Shown here piece after piece: positions 43,902 through 53,708 of a stretch of DNA of 64,000 nt. The stretch lies in assembly GCF_026342835.1 (NCBI RefSeq), contig NZ_JAPEMI010000001.1, forward strand, positions 2,238,501 through 2,302,500, written 5' to 3'. Position numbers and translations under genes: made by a program. The DNA is from Streptomyces sp. NBC_00154. GTDB lineage: Bacteria; Actinomycetota; Actinomycetes; Streptomycetales; Streptomycetaceae. Under the pieces are notes generated by a model. The model made no database searches, was not told where the DNA came from, and was given only the letters and a program-made list of their open reading frames with translations. The stretch's first letter is position 1. The number at the start of each line of letters is the position of its first letter.

Positions 43902-45533
43902 TCAGCCGGTGCCGGCCGGTGCGCGCCAGCCGCGCAGCATCGTGTCGAACCGGTCCCGGGTGGTGTCCCAGTCGTCGGCCGGACCCGTCATGTACAGCGC
44001 ATACTCCGGGCCGCCCTCCTCGTCGTAATACATCTGGTCGATCGCGTGGCGCGGGCCCGGGTGGTCCTTGGACTCGGTCCAGGTGAACTCCCAGAGGGAG
44101 CCGGTCCGATCGCGGTAGTTGTGGGAGTGCAGGGTCTTGCGGTCGTACCCGGGCAGCCGCTGGATGAGGCGCGTCTCCATGTTCAGCATGTGCATGTACG
44201 AGTTCTCGAAGTCGGGCTCCGGGTCGACGCTGATCCGGATGTAGTGGTTGCCGTCGTCCGGGGTGTAGTCGACGTTCTGCCCGTCCGCCCGGCGCTTCCA
44301 GCCGTCCGGTACGAGCAGGCTGAACCCCTCGGGGTCGTCCACCCGGTGCCAGCCGTCGGGCACGACCGCGGTGGACGGTGCGCTCTTCGATGTCTCGGCC
44401 GAGGGCCGCGGCGAAGTGCTGCTGCCGTGCAGCGAACCGCTCCCGGCGGAGTCCGCCCCCGAGTTGTCGCCGTACTTCATCGCGGCCAGTCCGGCACCGC
44501 CGCCGACCAGCGCCGCGAGAGCGACGACCAGGATCGCCGCACGCCAACGACCGCGGCTGCGGCGGGTCACCGGAGCCGTGGCGGTGAACTGCGGGACGGC
44601 GGCGCGTGATTCCGCTCCGGTGCCGTCCGCGCCCATCGAGCGCAGAGCTTCCTCGGACACCCGCTGGGTCGGGACGTAGGCCTGCGCCGCCCGGGGTTCG
44701 CGCCCCTCCATCGCCTGCAGCAGCATCCGCTCCGTCTCGGCCGCCGACGGCCGGTCTGCCGGGTCCTTGCGGAGCAGGGCGGTGATCACCGGTGCGAGCG
44801 CCCCGGCCCGGGCGGGCGGCGGCGGTTCCTCGGTGACGACGGCCTGCATGGTGGAGATCGGGGACGTACGACGGAACGGCGAACACCCCTCGACCGCTGT
44901 GTAGAGCGTGGCGCCGAGGGACCAGAGGTCGGACGCGGGGCCGGGGTCGCCGCCCCGTACCCGCTCGGGCGCCAGATAGTCGATGGAACCGACCAGTTCA
45001 CCGGTCCTGGTGATGGTCGAGTCGCCCTCTATCGCGGCGATCCCGAAGTCGGTGAGCAGCACCTGGCCGTCACGGGCGAGGAGTACGTTGCCGGGCTTCA
45101 CGTCCCGGTGCAGCACACCGGCGCTGTGCGCGGCGCGCAGGGCGCTCAGGACATGGAGGCCGATCCTGGCCGCCTCGCGCGGTGCGATCTCGCCGCTCTC
45201 CTTGGCGGCGTCGGCGAGTGACGGTCCGTCGACGTACTGCATGACGATCCAGGGCCGGTTGTCGTACTCGACCACGTCATGGACGGTGACCACGCCGGGG
45301 TGGGTGATGCGGGCCGCCGCCCGGGCCTCCTTCTGGGTACGGGCATGCAGCACGACCCGGTCGGCCTCCGCGACGTACAGACCGGCGGTCAACTCCTTGA
45401 CGGCTACGGTGCGGTGCAGCACCTCGTCGTGGGCACGCCAAACCTTGCCCATGCCTCCGCGCCCGAGGACTTCACCGAGCCGGTATCTTCCGGCCAGCAC
45501 CAGCCCCGCGCCCGTTTCCTGTGATCGGTCCAC
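43902..45533 (-). CDS. Ser/Thr protein kinase with extracytoplasmic sensor domain
   Basis: 543 residues. Kinase domain 14-275: glycine loop LGEVLGRGGMGKVWRA, VAVKELTAG, HRDVKPGNVLLARDG, DFGIAAIEG. After a Pro/Arg linker, one helix near 350-372 ([20 protein letters not shown]), then a Ser-rich stalk and ~150-residue domain (PEGFSLLVPDGWKRR, QMYYDEEGGPEYALYMTG). GTG at 45533 (VDRSQETGAGL). First of three kinase genes on one strand; orthologues in S. coelicolor are, from memory, in the SCO4775-4779 kinase cluster. Confidence 0.92.
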   Translation of the reverse strand: MDRSQETGAGLVLAGRYRLGEVLGRGGMGKVWRAHDEVLHRTVAVKELTAGLYVAEADRVVLHARTQKEARAAARITHPGVVTVHDVVEYDNRPWIVMQYVDGPSLADAAKESGEIAPREAARIGLHVLSALRAAHSAGVLHRDVKPGNVLLARDGQVLLTDFGIAAIEGDSTITRTGELVGSIDYLAPERVRGGDPGPASDLWSLGATLYTAVEGCSPFRRTSPISTMQAVVTEEPPPPARAGALAPVITALLRKDPADRPSAAETERMLLQAMEGREPRAAQAYVPTQRVSEEALRSMGADGTGAESRAAVPQFTATAPVTRRSRGRWRAAILVVALAALVGGGAGLAAMKYGDNSGADSAGSGSLHGSSTSPRPSAETSKSAPSTAVVPDGWHRVDDPEGFSLLVPDGWKRRADGQNVDYTPDDGNHYIRISVDPEPDFENSYMHMLNMETRLIQRLPGYDRKTLHSHNYRDRTGSLWEFTWTESKDHPGPRHAIDQMYYDEEGGPEYALYMTGPADDWDTTRDRFDTMLRGWRAPAGTG

Positions 45534-45659
45534 TTGCCCCCGCCCCGTTTCCTTCGGCTGCCAGGTTACGGAGGGGAGGTACGGCCACGGAACCTCGGAT
45601 CGCTCACGAGACCTCACTGTGATGCTTGTCGCCCGGCCGCCCGTGTTCCTGCCGACGGT

Positions 45660-48368
45660 TCAGGAAGTCACGCGGTAGGAGGAGATGGCCTGTTCGTAGA
45701 TGGCTGTCACCTTGTCGCGCTCGCTGTCCGGACCGAGCACCTGGAGCACGTGGTAGCGGCCGTCGACGATCATCGCGAGGTTGCGGACGTACACCTCGCG
45801 CCCGGTGTCGTCCTGCCAGGTGAACTGGCCCTCCGCCATGGCCTGTCGACCGACGTCGATACGGCGCAGCCCCGTCGCCGAGGACCAGCTGGAGTCCCGG
45901 AAGGGCTGCAACTCCCGCTCCTTGTCGCGCTGGTAGACCAGCGGATCACCGCCGTGGGCCCGCACGGTGTCGCGCCCCGGCACGATCAGCAGACTGAACC
46001 CGTCGCTGCCGTACCGTATCTGCCGGTCCGCGTCGGCGGGGCTGCGCTGCCAGCCCTTCAGCACGCCGACCTCGAAGCCCTCCTCGTCCTTGCGCAGGGT
46101 GTATCCGGGGGCGAGCGCGACAGCGGAGCGGCTGGTCTGCGGCTTCTGGGTGCCGGGCGACGGCGACGACCGCGGCGACTGCGACGGCGGCTTCCCGTCG
46201 GACGTGCCGGGGGCGCCGGTGTCCGTAGCGGCCGGGGCCGATCCCTTCGAGTCGGATCCGGTGCCGGCCTTGGGCATGAACATCACGGCGTACGCGATGG
46301 CCGCGGCCAGGGCCAGCAGGATCAGCACGAGCAGCAGCCGCCCGAGCTGCCGTGGCGCACGGCCGTCACCCTGCTGCGGACGGGGCGGGGTGCGCAACGC
46401 CTTGGGCCCCTTGGGCTCACGCGGAGCCCTGGGCGCTCTCTCCACCCGTGACCGCTCATACCGGTCGGGCCTCTCCCTCGTCTGGCGGTGGCGGCCGTGC
46501 GCCGAGGCACTGCCCAGCCGGCCGCGGCGCTTACGGACCAGCTCGCCCCGGCGGCGTACGACGGGCAGCCGGGTGTCGTCGACGGACGGCAGGGGCACGA
46601 CATCGAGACCGGCCTCGGGCTCGGGCGCCGACCGTACGAGAGAGCGCAGCCAGCCGCGCAGCTCCTCGAAGTCCGGCCGCTCGGTGGGGTCCTGGCGCAG
46701 CAGCGACTCGACAACGGGGCGCAGCGGACCGCACTCCTCGGCGAAGGCGGGCGGCTCGCCGCAAACCATCTGGACGAGCTCGGCCGCGTTCTCCTCGGGG
46801 TACGGGGCATGGCCCTGGACGGCTCGGTAGAGCAGGGCGCCGAGCGCCCAGAGGTCGGTGGCCGGGCCGATGGGCGGCGCCAACTGCCAGTTCTCGTGGA
46901 CCGGTCCGGCCTGCTCGGGCGCCCAGCGCTCGGTGACCGCACCGACGACGGCGATCCGGGTCTGCCGGGCGCGCTCGGCGGCCAGGGTGGTGGCGGGGCC
47001 GCGGTAGGCGGAACTCCCACGGTCACCGGCGACGATGTCGTCCCAGCGGCCGGAGGCGGCCTTCTGCGGTTGCTGATGCCCGCGTTCCGCTGCGGAGGTG
47101 GTGCCGTGGCGTCGGGCGTCGGCGCGCAGAGCGTCTTCGTTGGAGCCCCCGGCCGGAACGGGGCGCCCGAAGTCGGCGCCGTCGCCCCAGGTGCCGGTCA
47201 GGTGCAACCGCCGGCCGGGCGGCCCCTGCCCACGGTGACCGCCGTTGCCGTCGTCGCCCCTGTCGCTGCCGTACGGGACGCCGTACTCGTTGTCGTCCTC
47301 CTCGTCGCCCTCGTCGTCGTACGGGTCGTCGGCGGTGGGGCCCCAGCCGCCCGTCGGCTGCACCCGGCCGGTGTCGGGCCGTCCGGGGCGCTGGACGGGA
47401 AGGATGCCGCTCTCCTCCGCTTCCGCCGGCTCACTCGTCCCGGCCTGTCGCCGGTCCTCGCTGACACGTGCGGCGGCGCGAGTGCCCGCCTGGTAGGCAG
47501 CGATGGCTCCGGCCCGTGCGGCCCGCAACTCCGCGGCGCTGCCCGTGCCGTGAACGTCGGGGTTCGGCGGCCGTCGTACGGCTTCCAGCTCACCGGCGGG
47601 GTGGCGCGAGGCCGGCAGCCCGACCGGATCGACGGACTCGACCGGGTGATCGATGGCCTCGCCCGGCCCGGCGATCCCGACCGGCCCGGCGGGCGGCAGC
47701 GACGCGGTGGGCGGAACGTACGGACCGGTCGGGCCCGACTCGACCGCGGGCCGCCCGTACGCGTCCTCGTCGTCGGGCTGCGGCGTCGGCACGTACCCGC
47801 ACAGCGCCTCCTCCGCCGCCCCGGCCGCCAGGCCGGTCAGCACGACGCGTCCGTCGTCGCAGATCAGCACCGTACGGACGGTGATGTTCCGGTGGGTCCA
47901 GCCGTGCGCGTGCAGCACCCGCAGGGCCATCAGCACATCGGAGCCGATCTCGGCGGCCCGGTACGGATTCAGCGGCCGCTCGGCGAGCAGCGCGGCCAGC
48001 GGGCGGGCTGCGACCAGTTCACTCACGATCCAGAGCGACCCGTCCTCGGCGAACACATCGAAGACCTGGTCGAGCCTCGGATGGTCGGGCACCTGGGCGG
48101 CGGCCTGCGCGGCCTCGATCGCGCGACGGACCGCGGGGTCCGTGGACCGGCGCACCGCCCGCCCGGTGGTCCGCCGGGCGGCCGAGGGCAGCCCGTCGGC
48201 GTCGAGCACCTCGGCGTCCACAACCTCCGGCAACGGCAGCTGGCGCACCAGGACTTCCTGGCCGCTGGCCGTGTCGAACGCCCGGGTCTCGACCAGTTCG
48301 TACTCGTCCGAAGGGGGCAGCGGCAGGCGGTAGCGGTCGGCAAGCACCCGACCCGCATAGTCGTCCAC
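45660..48368 (-). CDS. Predicted Ser/Thr pseudokinase with split kinase fold and extracytoplasmic domain
   Basis: 902 residues. N-terminal ~190 residues follow the Hanks fold, but the catalytic residues are missing: the HRD Asp is Asn (HGWTHRNITVRTVLI, residues ~157-160), DFG is replaced (VVLTGLAAG), and the ATP-binding VAVK Lys is absent (EVLVRQLPLP). A ~300-residue low-complexity insertion (residues ~185-490) splits the C-lobe. The rest resumes at DLWALGALLYRAVQGHAPYPEEN. One membrane helix near 685-710 (LLLVLILLALAAAIAYAVMFM), then a ~140-residue domain like that of its neighbours. GTG at 48368 (VDDYAGRVLADRY) chosen. It likely acts as scaffold or ATP-independent regulator. Confidence 0.85.
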   Translation of the reverse strand: MDDYAGRVLADRYRLPLPPSDEYELVETRAFDTASGQEVLVRQLPLPEVVDAEVLDADGLPSAARRTTGRAVRRSTDPAVRRAIEAAQAAAQVPDHPRLDQVFDVFAEDGSLWIVSELVAARPLAALLAERPLNPYRAAEIGSDVLMALRVLHAHGWTHRNITVRTVLICDDGRVVLTGLAAGAAEEALCGYVPTPQPDDEDAYGRPAVESGPTGPYVPPTASLPPAGPVGIAGPGEAIDHPVESVDPVGLPASRHPAGELEAVRRPPNPDVHGTGSAAELRAARAGAIAAYQAGTRAAARVSEDRRQAGTSEPAEAEESGILPVQRPGRPDTGRVQPTGGWGPTADDPYDDEGDEEDDNEYGVPYGSDRGDDGNGGHRGQGPPGRRLHLTGTWGDGADFGRPVPAGGSNEDALRADARRHGTTSAAERGHQQPQKAASGRWDDIVAGDRGSSAYRGPATTLAAERARQTRIAVVGAVTERWAPEQAGPVHENWQLAPPIGPATDLWALGALLYRAVQGHAPYPEENAAELVQMVCGEPPAFAEECGPLRPVVESLLRQDPTERPDFEELRGWLRSLVRSAPEPEAGLDVVPLPSVDDTRLPVVRRRGELVRKRRGRLGSASAHGRHRQTRERPDRYERSRVERAPRAPREPKGPKALRTPPRPQQGDGRAPRQLGRLLLVLILLALAAAIAYAVMFMPKAGTGSDSKGSAPAATDTGAPGTSDGKPPSQSPRSSPSPGTQKPQTSRSAVALAPGYTLRKDEEGFEVGVLKGWQRSPADADRQIRYGSDGFSLLIVPGRDTVRAHGGDPLVYQRDKERELQPFRDSSWSSATGLRRIDVGRQAMAEGQFTWQDDTGREVYVRNLAMIVDGRYHVLQVLGPDSERDKVTAIYEQAISSYRVTS

Positions 48369-48419
48369 GACGCCTCCCCAGAGCGCGCTGTCCCCCGGCC
48401 ACGAACCCCGTACCAACCC

Positions 48420-48450
48420 GTCAATTGCGGTCACTTACCGTGCAATTGAC
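48420..48450. promoter_or_regulatory. Inverted repeat in the pseudokinase promoter region
   Basis: GTCAATTGC (48420-48428) and its complement GCAATTGAC (48442-48450), spacer 13. It lies 52 bases before the GTG at 48368. It could be an operator or overlapping promoter elements. Factor unknown. Confidence 0.5.
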
Positions 48451-48536
48451 CTATGCATTCGGCTGCGTACGGTTCTCAAGCTCTCACAATACGTGGCAAG
48501 TGCCGGCCGTGCGGCAGGGTCGCCGCAACCCGGCGC

Positions 48537-50528
48537 TCAGTCCTTGGGCTTGAACGTGGCGAAGGCCGTCTCGCGCAGTGTCCGGCACTCCTTGCTGTTC
48601 CACTCGCTCGCCTTGCAGCTGATCATGATCGAGTAGCCGTGCGTGTCGTCGGCCCGGAAACCACGGTTCAGTACCCGGATCCGCTGGCCCTGCTGCGTAC
48701 GCTCGAACTCCCAGTCGGCGACAGTCGGGTAGCCGTTGTACTCGACCTTCCTTATCCCGAGGTGCCGGTAGCCGTCGCTGCTGGCGGCGACCGCGCTCCT
48801 CGCGGCGTTCCAGGCGGCAGCGGCGTCCTTCCCGGGAGAGCTGTTGTAGTCGATCTGGACGCGCGGGAATCCACCGCCGACGGCGTAGATCTGGCCCGAG
48901 TTACTGCCCGCGATCTTGTAGCGCGTGAAGTTCTTGGGCATCGCCATCGTGAAGTGGAACTGCTTGTTGGTGACCGTTCTGTACCCGTCGGGCAACGCGT
49001 CGCCGGCCTTCGAACTCCCGGTCCCGGAGTCGTCCGACCCCTTGCCCGAGTCGTCGTCCTTGCCCTTGCCCTCGCCCTTGCCCTCGCCCTGATCGTTGCT
49101 CGGGTCCTGGCCCTGGTCCTTGCCGCTTGCGTCGCCCTCGCCCGTGTCGGCGGAGGCGCCGGCCGCCGAGGCGGAGGTGCCGCCCTTGCCGGAACCGCTG
49201 CTCCCGCTGCCCTTGTCATCCCCACCCAGCGTGAGCGCAAGGACCGTGCCGAGCACGGCGAGCGCGATGACGACCGCAATGATCACCAGGGTGCGGCGGG
49301 GCACCACGTCCGTGATGGATGCCCGGACCGGCGCGTTCGACGACCCGCCCGGACGCTGCGGGGGTACGCCACCGACGCCGGAGGCCGGCGAAGCCGTGGG
49401 CCGGGCCGGAGCCGAAGGAGCGGTCCGCGGCGCAGTCGAAGCCGCAGAAGCGGAAGCAGTGGTCGTCGAGGCGGCAACAGCCACACCCGCACCGGCGCCC
49501 GGCGCCGCCTTCGCGTTCCGCACGGAACGCAGCGCGCCGCGCAGGCGGTCACGCGCGCCCTCCCCGGCCTCCGCGAGCTTCGAAGCCCCCTTGGTGCGGG
49601 GGGCGGCGACGCGGCCGGGCAGCGCCATCACCTGGGTGGAGTCGGCCGGCGGGGGCACCACAGGGGCGGGCTTGTCGGGTGCGTGGATCACATCGTTGAG
49701 CAGGGCCCGCGCACCCGCGTCGTCGAGCCGCTGCTCCGGGTCCCTGGCGAGCAGACCGTAGATGACCTCCTCCAGCGGACCCGCGTTCTTCGGCGGGTCG
49801 AGCGGCTCGGTCATCACCGCGGTCAGGGTCGCGATGGCCGACCCCTTGTCGTACGGCGGGCAACCCTCGACGCTCGCGTACAGCAGTCCGCCGAGCGACC
49901 ACAGGTCGGCGGGTGGTCCGGGCTTGTGCCCGCGGGCGCGTTCCGGCGAGATGTACGAGGGGGCACCGACGAGCATGCCCGTCGAGGTGACGGACGGGTC
50001 GCCCTCGACCTGTGCGATGCCGAAGTCGGTCAGGACGACCCGGCCGTCCTCGGAGATCAGCACGTTGGACGGCTTCACATCGCGGTGCAGAATGCCCTCG
50101 CGGTGCGCCAGACGCAGCACGTCGAGGATGGCAAGGCCGACCTCGGCCGCGCGCTTCGGCGTCAGCACACCGTCCTCGCGCACCACCTCGGCAAGCGACT
50201 TGCCCTCGATGAGTTCCATCACGATCCATGGCCGGTCGTCCTCGTCGACCACGTCGTAGACCGTCACCGCACCGTTGTTGCGGATCCTGGCGATCGCCTT
50301 CGCCTCGCGCAGTGTGCGAGTGATCAGCCGGCGCTTCTCGTCGTCGTCGATGGCCGACGGGAACCGCAGCTCCTTGACCGCCACCGTGCGGCCCAGCGTC
50401 TCGTCGACGGCACGCCAGACCGTGCCCATACCGCCCCGGCCCAGCACCTCCCCGAGCCGGTACCTACCCGCAAGGAGACGTCCATCCGTGTCCCGTTGGG
50501 GCTCCCGTGCCTGCTCCGCCTCCGACAT
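48537..50528 (-). CDS. Ser/Thr protein kinase with extracytoplasmic domain
   Basis: 663 residues. Intact kinase: LGEVLGRGGMGTVWRA, VAVKELRFPS, HRDVKPSNVLISEDG, DFGIAQVEG, APSYISPERARGH. A Pro/Ala-rich juxtamembrane stretch (~330-410) and one helix (~415-440, LVIIAVVIALAVLGTVLALTLG). The stalk is Lys/Gly/Asp/Ser-rich with a repeated GEGKGEGKGKD-like run. The C-terminal domain (~490-663; FHFTMAMPKNFTRYKIAG, CKASEWNSKECR) resembles those of the other two kinases. ATG at 50528 has GAGGGGAC upstream. Confidence 0.93.
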   Translation of the reverse strand: MSEAEQAREPQRDTDGRLLAGRYRLGEVLGRGGMGTVWRAVDETLGRTVAVKELRFPSAIDDDEKRRLITRTLREAKAIARIRNNGAVTVYDVVDEDDRPWIVMELIEGKSLAEVVREDGVLTPKRAAEVGLAILDVLRLAHREGILHRDVKPSNVLISEDGRVVLTDFGIAQVEGDPSVTSTGMLVGAPSYISPERARGHKPGPPADLWSLGGLLYASVEGCPPYDKGSAIATLTAVMTEPLDPPKNAGPLEEVIYGLLARDPEQRLDDAGARALLNDVIHAPDKPAPVVPPPADSTQVMALPGRVAAPRTKGASKLAEAGEGARDRLRGALRSVRNAKAAPGAGAGVAVAASTTTASASAASTAPRTAPSAPARPTASPASGVGGVPPQRPGGSSNAPVRASITDVVPRRTLVIIAVVIALAVLGTVLALTLGGDDKGSGSSGSGKGGTSASAAGASADTGEGDASGKDQGQDPSNDQGEGKGEGKGKDDDSGKGSDDSGTGSSKAGDALPDGYRTVTNKQFHFTMAMPKNFTRYKIAGSNSGQIYAVGGGFPRVQIDYNSSPGKDAAAAWNAARSAVAASSDGYRHLGIRKVEYNGYPTVADWEFERTQQGQRIRVLNRGFRADDTHGYSIMISCKASEWNSKECRTLRETAFATFKPKD

Positions 50529-50647
50529 GCGTCCCCTCTGCGATCAACCCGCCCTGGCAGAGCGTTCATTGTCCCTCACCCCGGGACCGGTCATGGTGCC
50601 GGGTCCGTGGTCCGTCATGATGTGGCCGGAGGAAGGGACTCCCCGCC

Positions 50648-51805
50648 ATGCCGATAATCAGGTCGCTGCTCATCACCCCGTTGGTGATAACGCTGCTCGG
50701 CCTCGGAACGGCGAGCCTGCCCAGCGAACCACATCTGACTCCCGCAGCCTCCTACCTTCCCCGGCTCGTCGCCCAGGGCGGTGCTCCGACTGCGGCCCTT
50801 CTGGCCCATCGGGCCTCCACCGCCCCGTACGACACCTACCGTTCGACAGGCCCCGGCATCCGGCGGCAGGACCGGTTCCGGGCAGGCAGCATCACCAAGA
50901 CCTTTGTCGCCACGGTCGTCCTCCAACTCGCCCGGGAGGACAGGCTGCAACTGTCGGACACCGTGGACCGGCATCTGGCAGGACTGGTCCGCGGACACGG
51001 CAACGACGGCCGCCGCATCACCCTGCGCGCCCTGCTCACCCACACCAGCGGCCTGTACAACTACACGGCCGACACGGACGCCCACCCCGTCACCGCCACC
51101 GACGCCGTCCGTGTGGCCATCGCTCACCGTCCCACGAGCACCACCGGCGGTTTCGCCTATTCCAACACCAATTACGTCCTGCTCGGCCTCGTCGTTCAGC
51201 ACGTCACCGGACACAGCTACGCCACCGAGATCCGCCGCCGCATCATCAACCCCCTCCATCTCACCGGCACGTCGCTCCCCGGCGCCCGCACCGGGCTCCC
51301 CGCACCACACGGCCGCGGCTACTCCCGTGACCCGGCCGACGGCAGCCTCCGCGATGTCACCGTCCTCGACCCGCGCACCGCGGGCGCCGCGGGCGAGCTC
51401 ATCTCCACACTCGCCGATCTGAACCGCTTCTACGCTGCCCTGCTGGGCGGGCGCCTGCTCCCGCCCGCCCAGCTCCACACCCTGCTGAACACCGGTACGG
51501 CGGACGGGATCTATGGCATGGCCATCTATCCGCAGAGGCTCTCCTGCGGTATCACCGTCTGGGGCCATAACGGCCATATAGCGGGCAGTTACGTCCGCAC
51601 GGCCGCCACCCGCGACGGCCGGCACACCCTGACGTTCCGCATCAACACGGACAGCCTGTCCGATGCGACGCTCGAACCGGCCCTTCTCGACGCCGAATTC
51701 TGCCGACCTCACCAGGGGCCCTCCGGCGCGCCACGGCCGGGCCGCGGACCGGCTCAGATCGGCACGATGTCCGGTGCCCCGAGCCGCGCCGCATCCGCCG
51801 TCTGA
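50648..51805 (+). CDS. Secreted serine hydrolase, beta-lactamase/D-Ala-D-Ala carboxypeptidase class C-like
   Basis: 385 residues. Signal peptide IIRSLLITPLVITLLGLGTASLPS. SxxK motif RAGSITKTFVATVV, YxN in GFAYSNTNYVLLG, and the third box WGHNGHIAGS (HNG in place of the usual KTG). AHxxGL family spacing is kept. It may be a D-alanyl-D-alanine carboxypeptidase, peptidase or esterase. Its last 52 bases overlap the 3' end of glpD, read on the other strand. ATG 50648. Confidence 0.83.
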   Translation: MPIIRSLLITPLVITLLGLGTASLPSEPHLTPAASYLPRLVAQGGAPTAALLAHRASTAPYDTYRSTGPGIRRQDRFRAGSITKTFVATVVLQLAREDRLQLSDTVDRHLAGLVRGHGNDGRRITLRALLTHTSGLYNYTADTDAHPVTATDAVRVAIAHRPTSTTGGFAYSNTNYVLLGLVVQHVTGHSYATEIRRRIINPLHLTGTSLPGARTGLPAPHGRGYSRDPADGSLRDVTVLDPRTAGAAGELISTLADLNRFYAALLGGRLLPPAQLHTLLNTGTADGIYGMAIYPQRLSCGITVWGHNGHIAGSYVRTAATRDGRHTLTFRINTDSLSDATLEPALLDAEFCRPHQGPSGAPRPGRGPAQIGTMSGAPSRAASAV

Positions 51806-53460
51806 TCGTCCGGCTGGCGCTGCGACTCCCGCTCCGCCTGCACCCGCTTCTCGTAGTGCTCCACCTCCCGCTCGATCTGGCTCTTGTTCCACCCCAGCAC
51901 CGACCCCATCAGCTCCGCGCAGAGCCTCGCGCTGCGGATGCCCCGGTCGAAGGTCTCGATGGAGATCCGGGTCCGCCGCGTCAGTACGTCGTCGAGATGG
52001 CGGGCCCCCTCGTGCGAGGCGGCGTAGACGATCTCGGCCTTCAGGTAGTCGTCCGCCGCGGGCAGCGGCTCGCCGAGCGAGGGGTCGGCGACGATCAGAT
52101 CGAGGATCTCCTCGGTCATGGATCCGAACCGGTTCAACAGATGCTCCACTCGGGCGACATGGAGCCCGGTGCGGGCTGCTATCCTCGCCCGCGCGTTCCA
52201 CAGGGCCCGGTATCCCTCTGCGCCCAGCAGCGGGATGTCCTCCGTGACACAGTCCGCCACCCGCTGGTCGAGGCCGTGGACCGCCTCGTCGACGGCGTCC
52301 TTCGCCATCACCCGGTATGTCGTGTACTTGCCGCCCGCGACGACCACGAGTCCCGGCAGCGGATGCGCCACCGTGTGCTCGCGCGAGAGCTTGCTGGTCG
52401 CGTCCGACTCACCGGCCAGCAGCGGACGCAGCCCGGCGTAGACACCCTGAACGTCATCCCTGGTCAGAGGGGTGGTCAGGACCGAGTTGACATGCTCAAG
52501 CAAGTAGTCGATATCGGCGCTGGAAGCCGCCGGATGAGCCTTGTCCAGGTCCCAGTCGGTGTCCGTCGTCCCGACGATCCAGTGGCGCCCCCACGGGATC
52601 ACGAACAGCACGGACTTCTCGGTGCGCAGGATCAGACCGGTCGAGGAATGGATGCGGTCCTTCGGGACGACCAGATGAATGCCCTTGGACGCCCGGACAT
52701 GGAACTGTCCGCGCTCGCCGATCAGCGCCTGGGTGTCGTCCGTCCACACCCCGGTGGCGTTGACCACCTGCTTGGCCCTGACCTCGTACTCCCCGCCCGC
52801 CTCGACGTCCTCCACCCGCGCGCCGACGACCCGCTCGCCCTCCCGCAGGAAGCCGATCACCCGCGCCCGGTTCGCCACGTGCGCGCCGTAGCCGGCGGCC
52901 GTGCGCACCAGCGTCGCCACATAGCGAGCGTCGTCCATCTGGGCGTCGTAGTACTGCAACGCTCCGACCAGTGCGTCCTTCTTGAGCGCGGGCGCGACCT
53001 GCAGGGCACGGCGGCGGGAGAGATGCCGGTGCACGGGCAGCCCGCGACCGTGCCCCGACGACACCGACATCGCGTCGTACAGCGCGACACCCGAACCGGC
53101 GTAGAGCCGCTCCCAGCCCTTGTGCTGCAGCGGATAGAGGAACGGCACGGGCTTGACCAGGTGCGGGGCCAGCCGCTCCAGCAGCAGCCCACGCTCCTTC
53201 AGCGCCTCCCGTACGAGCGCGAAGTCGAGCATCTCCAGATAGCGCAGCCCACCATGGATCAGCTTGCTCGACCTGCTCGACGTGCCGGAAGCCCAGTCGC
53301 GCGCCTCGACCAGTCCGGTCGAGAGTCCTCTTGTGGCCGCATCCAGCGCCGTCCCGGCGCCGACCACGCCCGCTCCCACGACCAGCACGTCCAGTTCGCG
53401 CTCGGCCAGCGCGGCGAGCGCCTCGGCACGCTCCGCGGGTCCCAGTGTCGCTGTCCTCAC
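51754..53460 (-). CDS. glpD: Glycerol-3-phosphate dehydrogenase (FAD-dependent)
   Basis: 568 residues. Oxidises sn-glycerol-3-phosphate to dihydroxyacetone phosphate at the membrane. FAD motif VLVVGAGVVGAGTALDAATRG, SRSSKLIHGGLRYLE, GVWTDDTQALIGE, GTTDTDWD and GKYTTYRVMAKDAVDEA. The C-terminus has an extended DUF-like tail (RQPDDQTADAARLG). GTG at 53460 with GGGAGG five bases upstream; the frame extends to 53607. It is divergent from the dehydrogenase at 53709; the 248-base spacer is A/T-rich near 53610-53640. Confidence 0.95.
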   Translation of the reverse strand: MRTATLGPAERAEALAALAERELDVLVVGAGVVGAGTALDAATRGLSTGLVEARDWASGTSSRSSKLIHGGLRYLEMLDFALVREALKERGLLLERLAPHLVKPVPFLYPLQHKGWERLYAGSGVALYDAMSVSSGHGRGLPVHRHLSRRRALQVAPALKKDALVGALQYYDAQMDDARYVATLVRTAAGYGAHVANRARVIGFLREGERVVGARVEDVEAGGEYEVRAKQVVNATGVWTDDTQALIGERGQFHVRASKGIHLVVPKDRIHSSTGLILRTEKSVLFVIPWGRHWIVGTTDTDWDLDKAHPAASSADIDYLLEHVNSVLTTPLTRDDVQGVYAGLRPLLAGESDATSKLSREHTVAHPLPGLVVVAGGKYTTYRVMAKDAVDEAVHGLDQRVADCVTEDIPLLGAEGYRALWNARARIAARTGLHVARVEHLLNRFGSMTEEILDLIVADPSLGEPLPAADDYLKAEIVYAASHEGARHLDDVLTRRTRISIETFDRGIRSARLCAELMGSVLGWNKSQIEREVEHYEKRVQAERESQRQPDDQTADAARLGAPDIVPI

Positions 53461-53708
53461 TGCTGCCTCCCGGTAGATCGGGGTGGTCCGGCACAGGGAT
53501 GCGGTCCGACCGCGGGGTCGGGTGCCCGTGCCCACCACTCGATTCTGTCCGCGGTCCGCGACTTCAGCCACCGCCTGTGGACAACACCCCGTAGACGAGA
53601 GCCACACAATGCGACATATAGGTCATATTTACGCCTAGTGTGACATTGCACTGTCCCCAGCGGTTGCGCTTTCTGCCTTCATGGTCTTAGGGAAGGACGG
53701 CCACCCAC

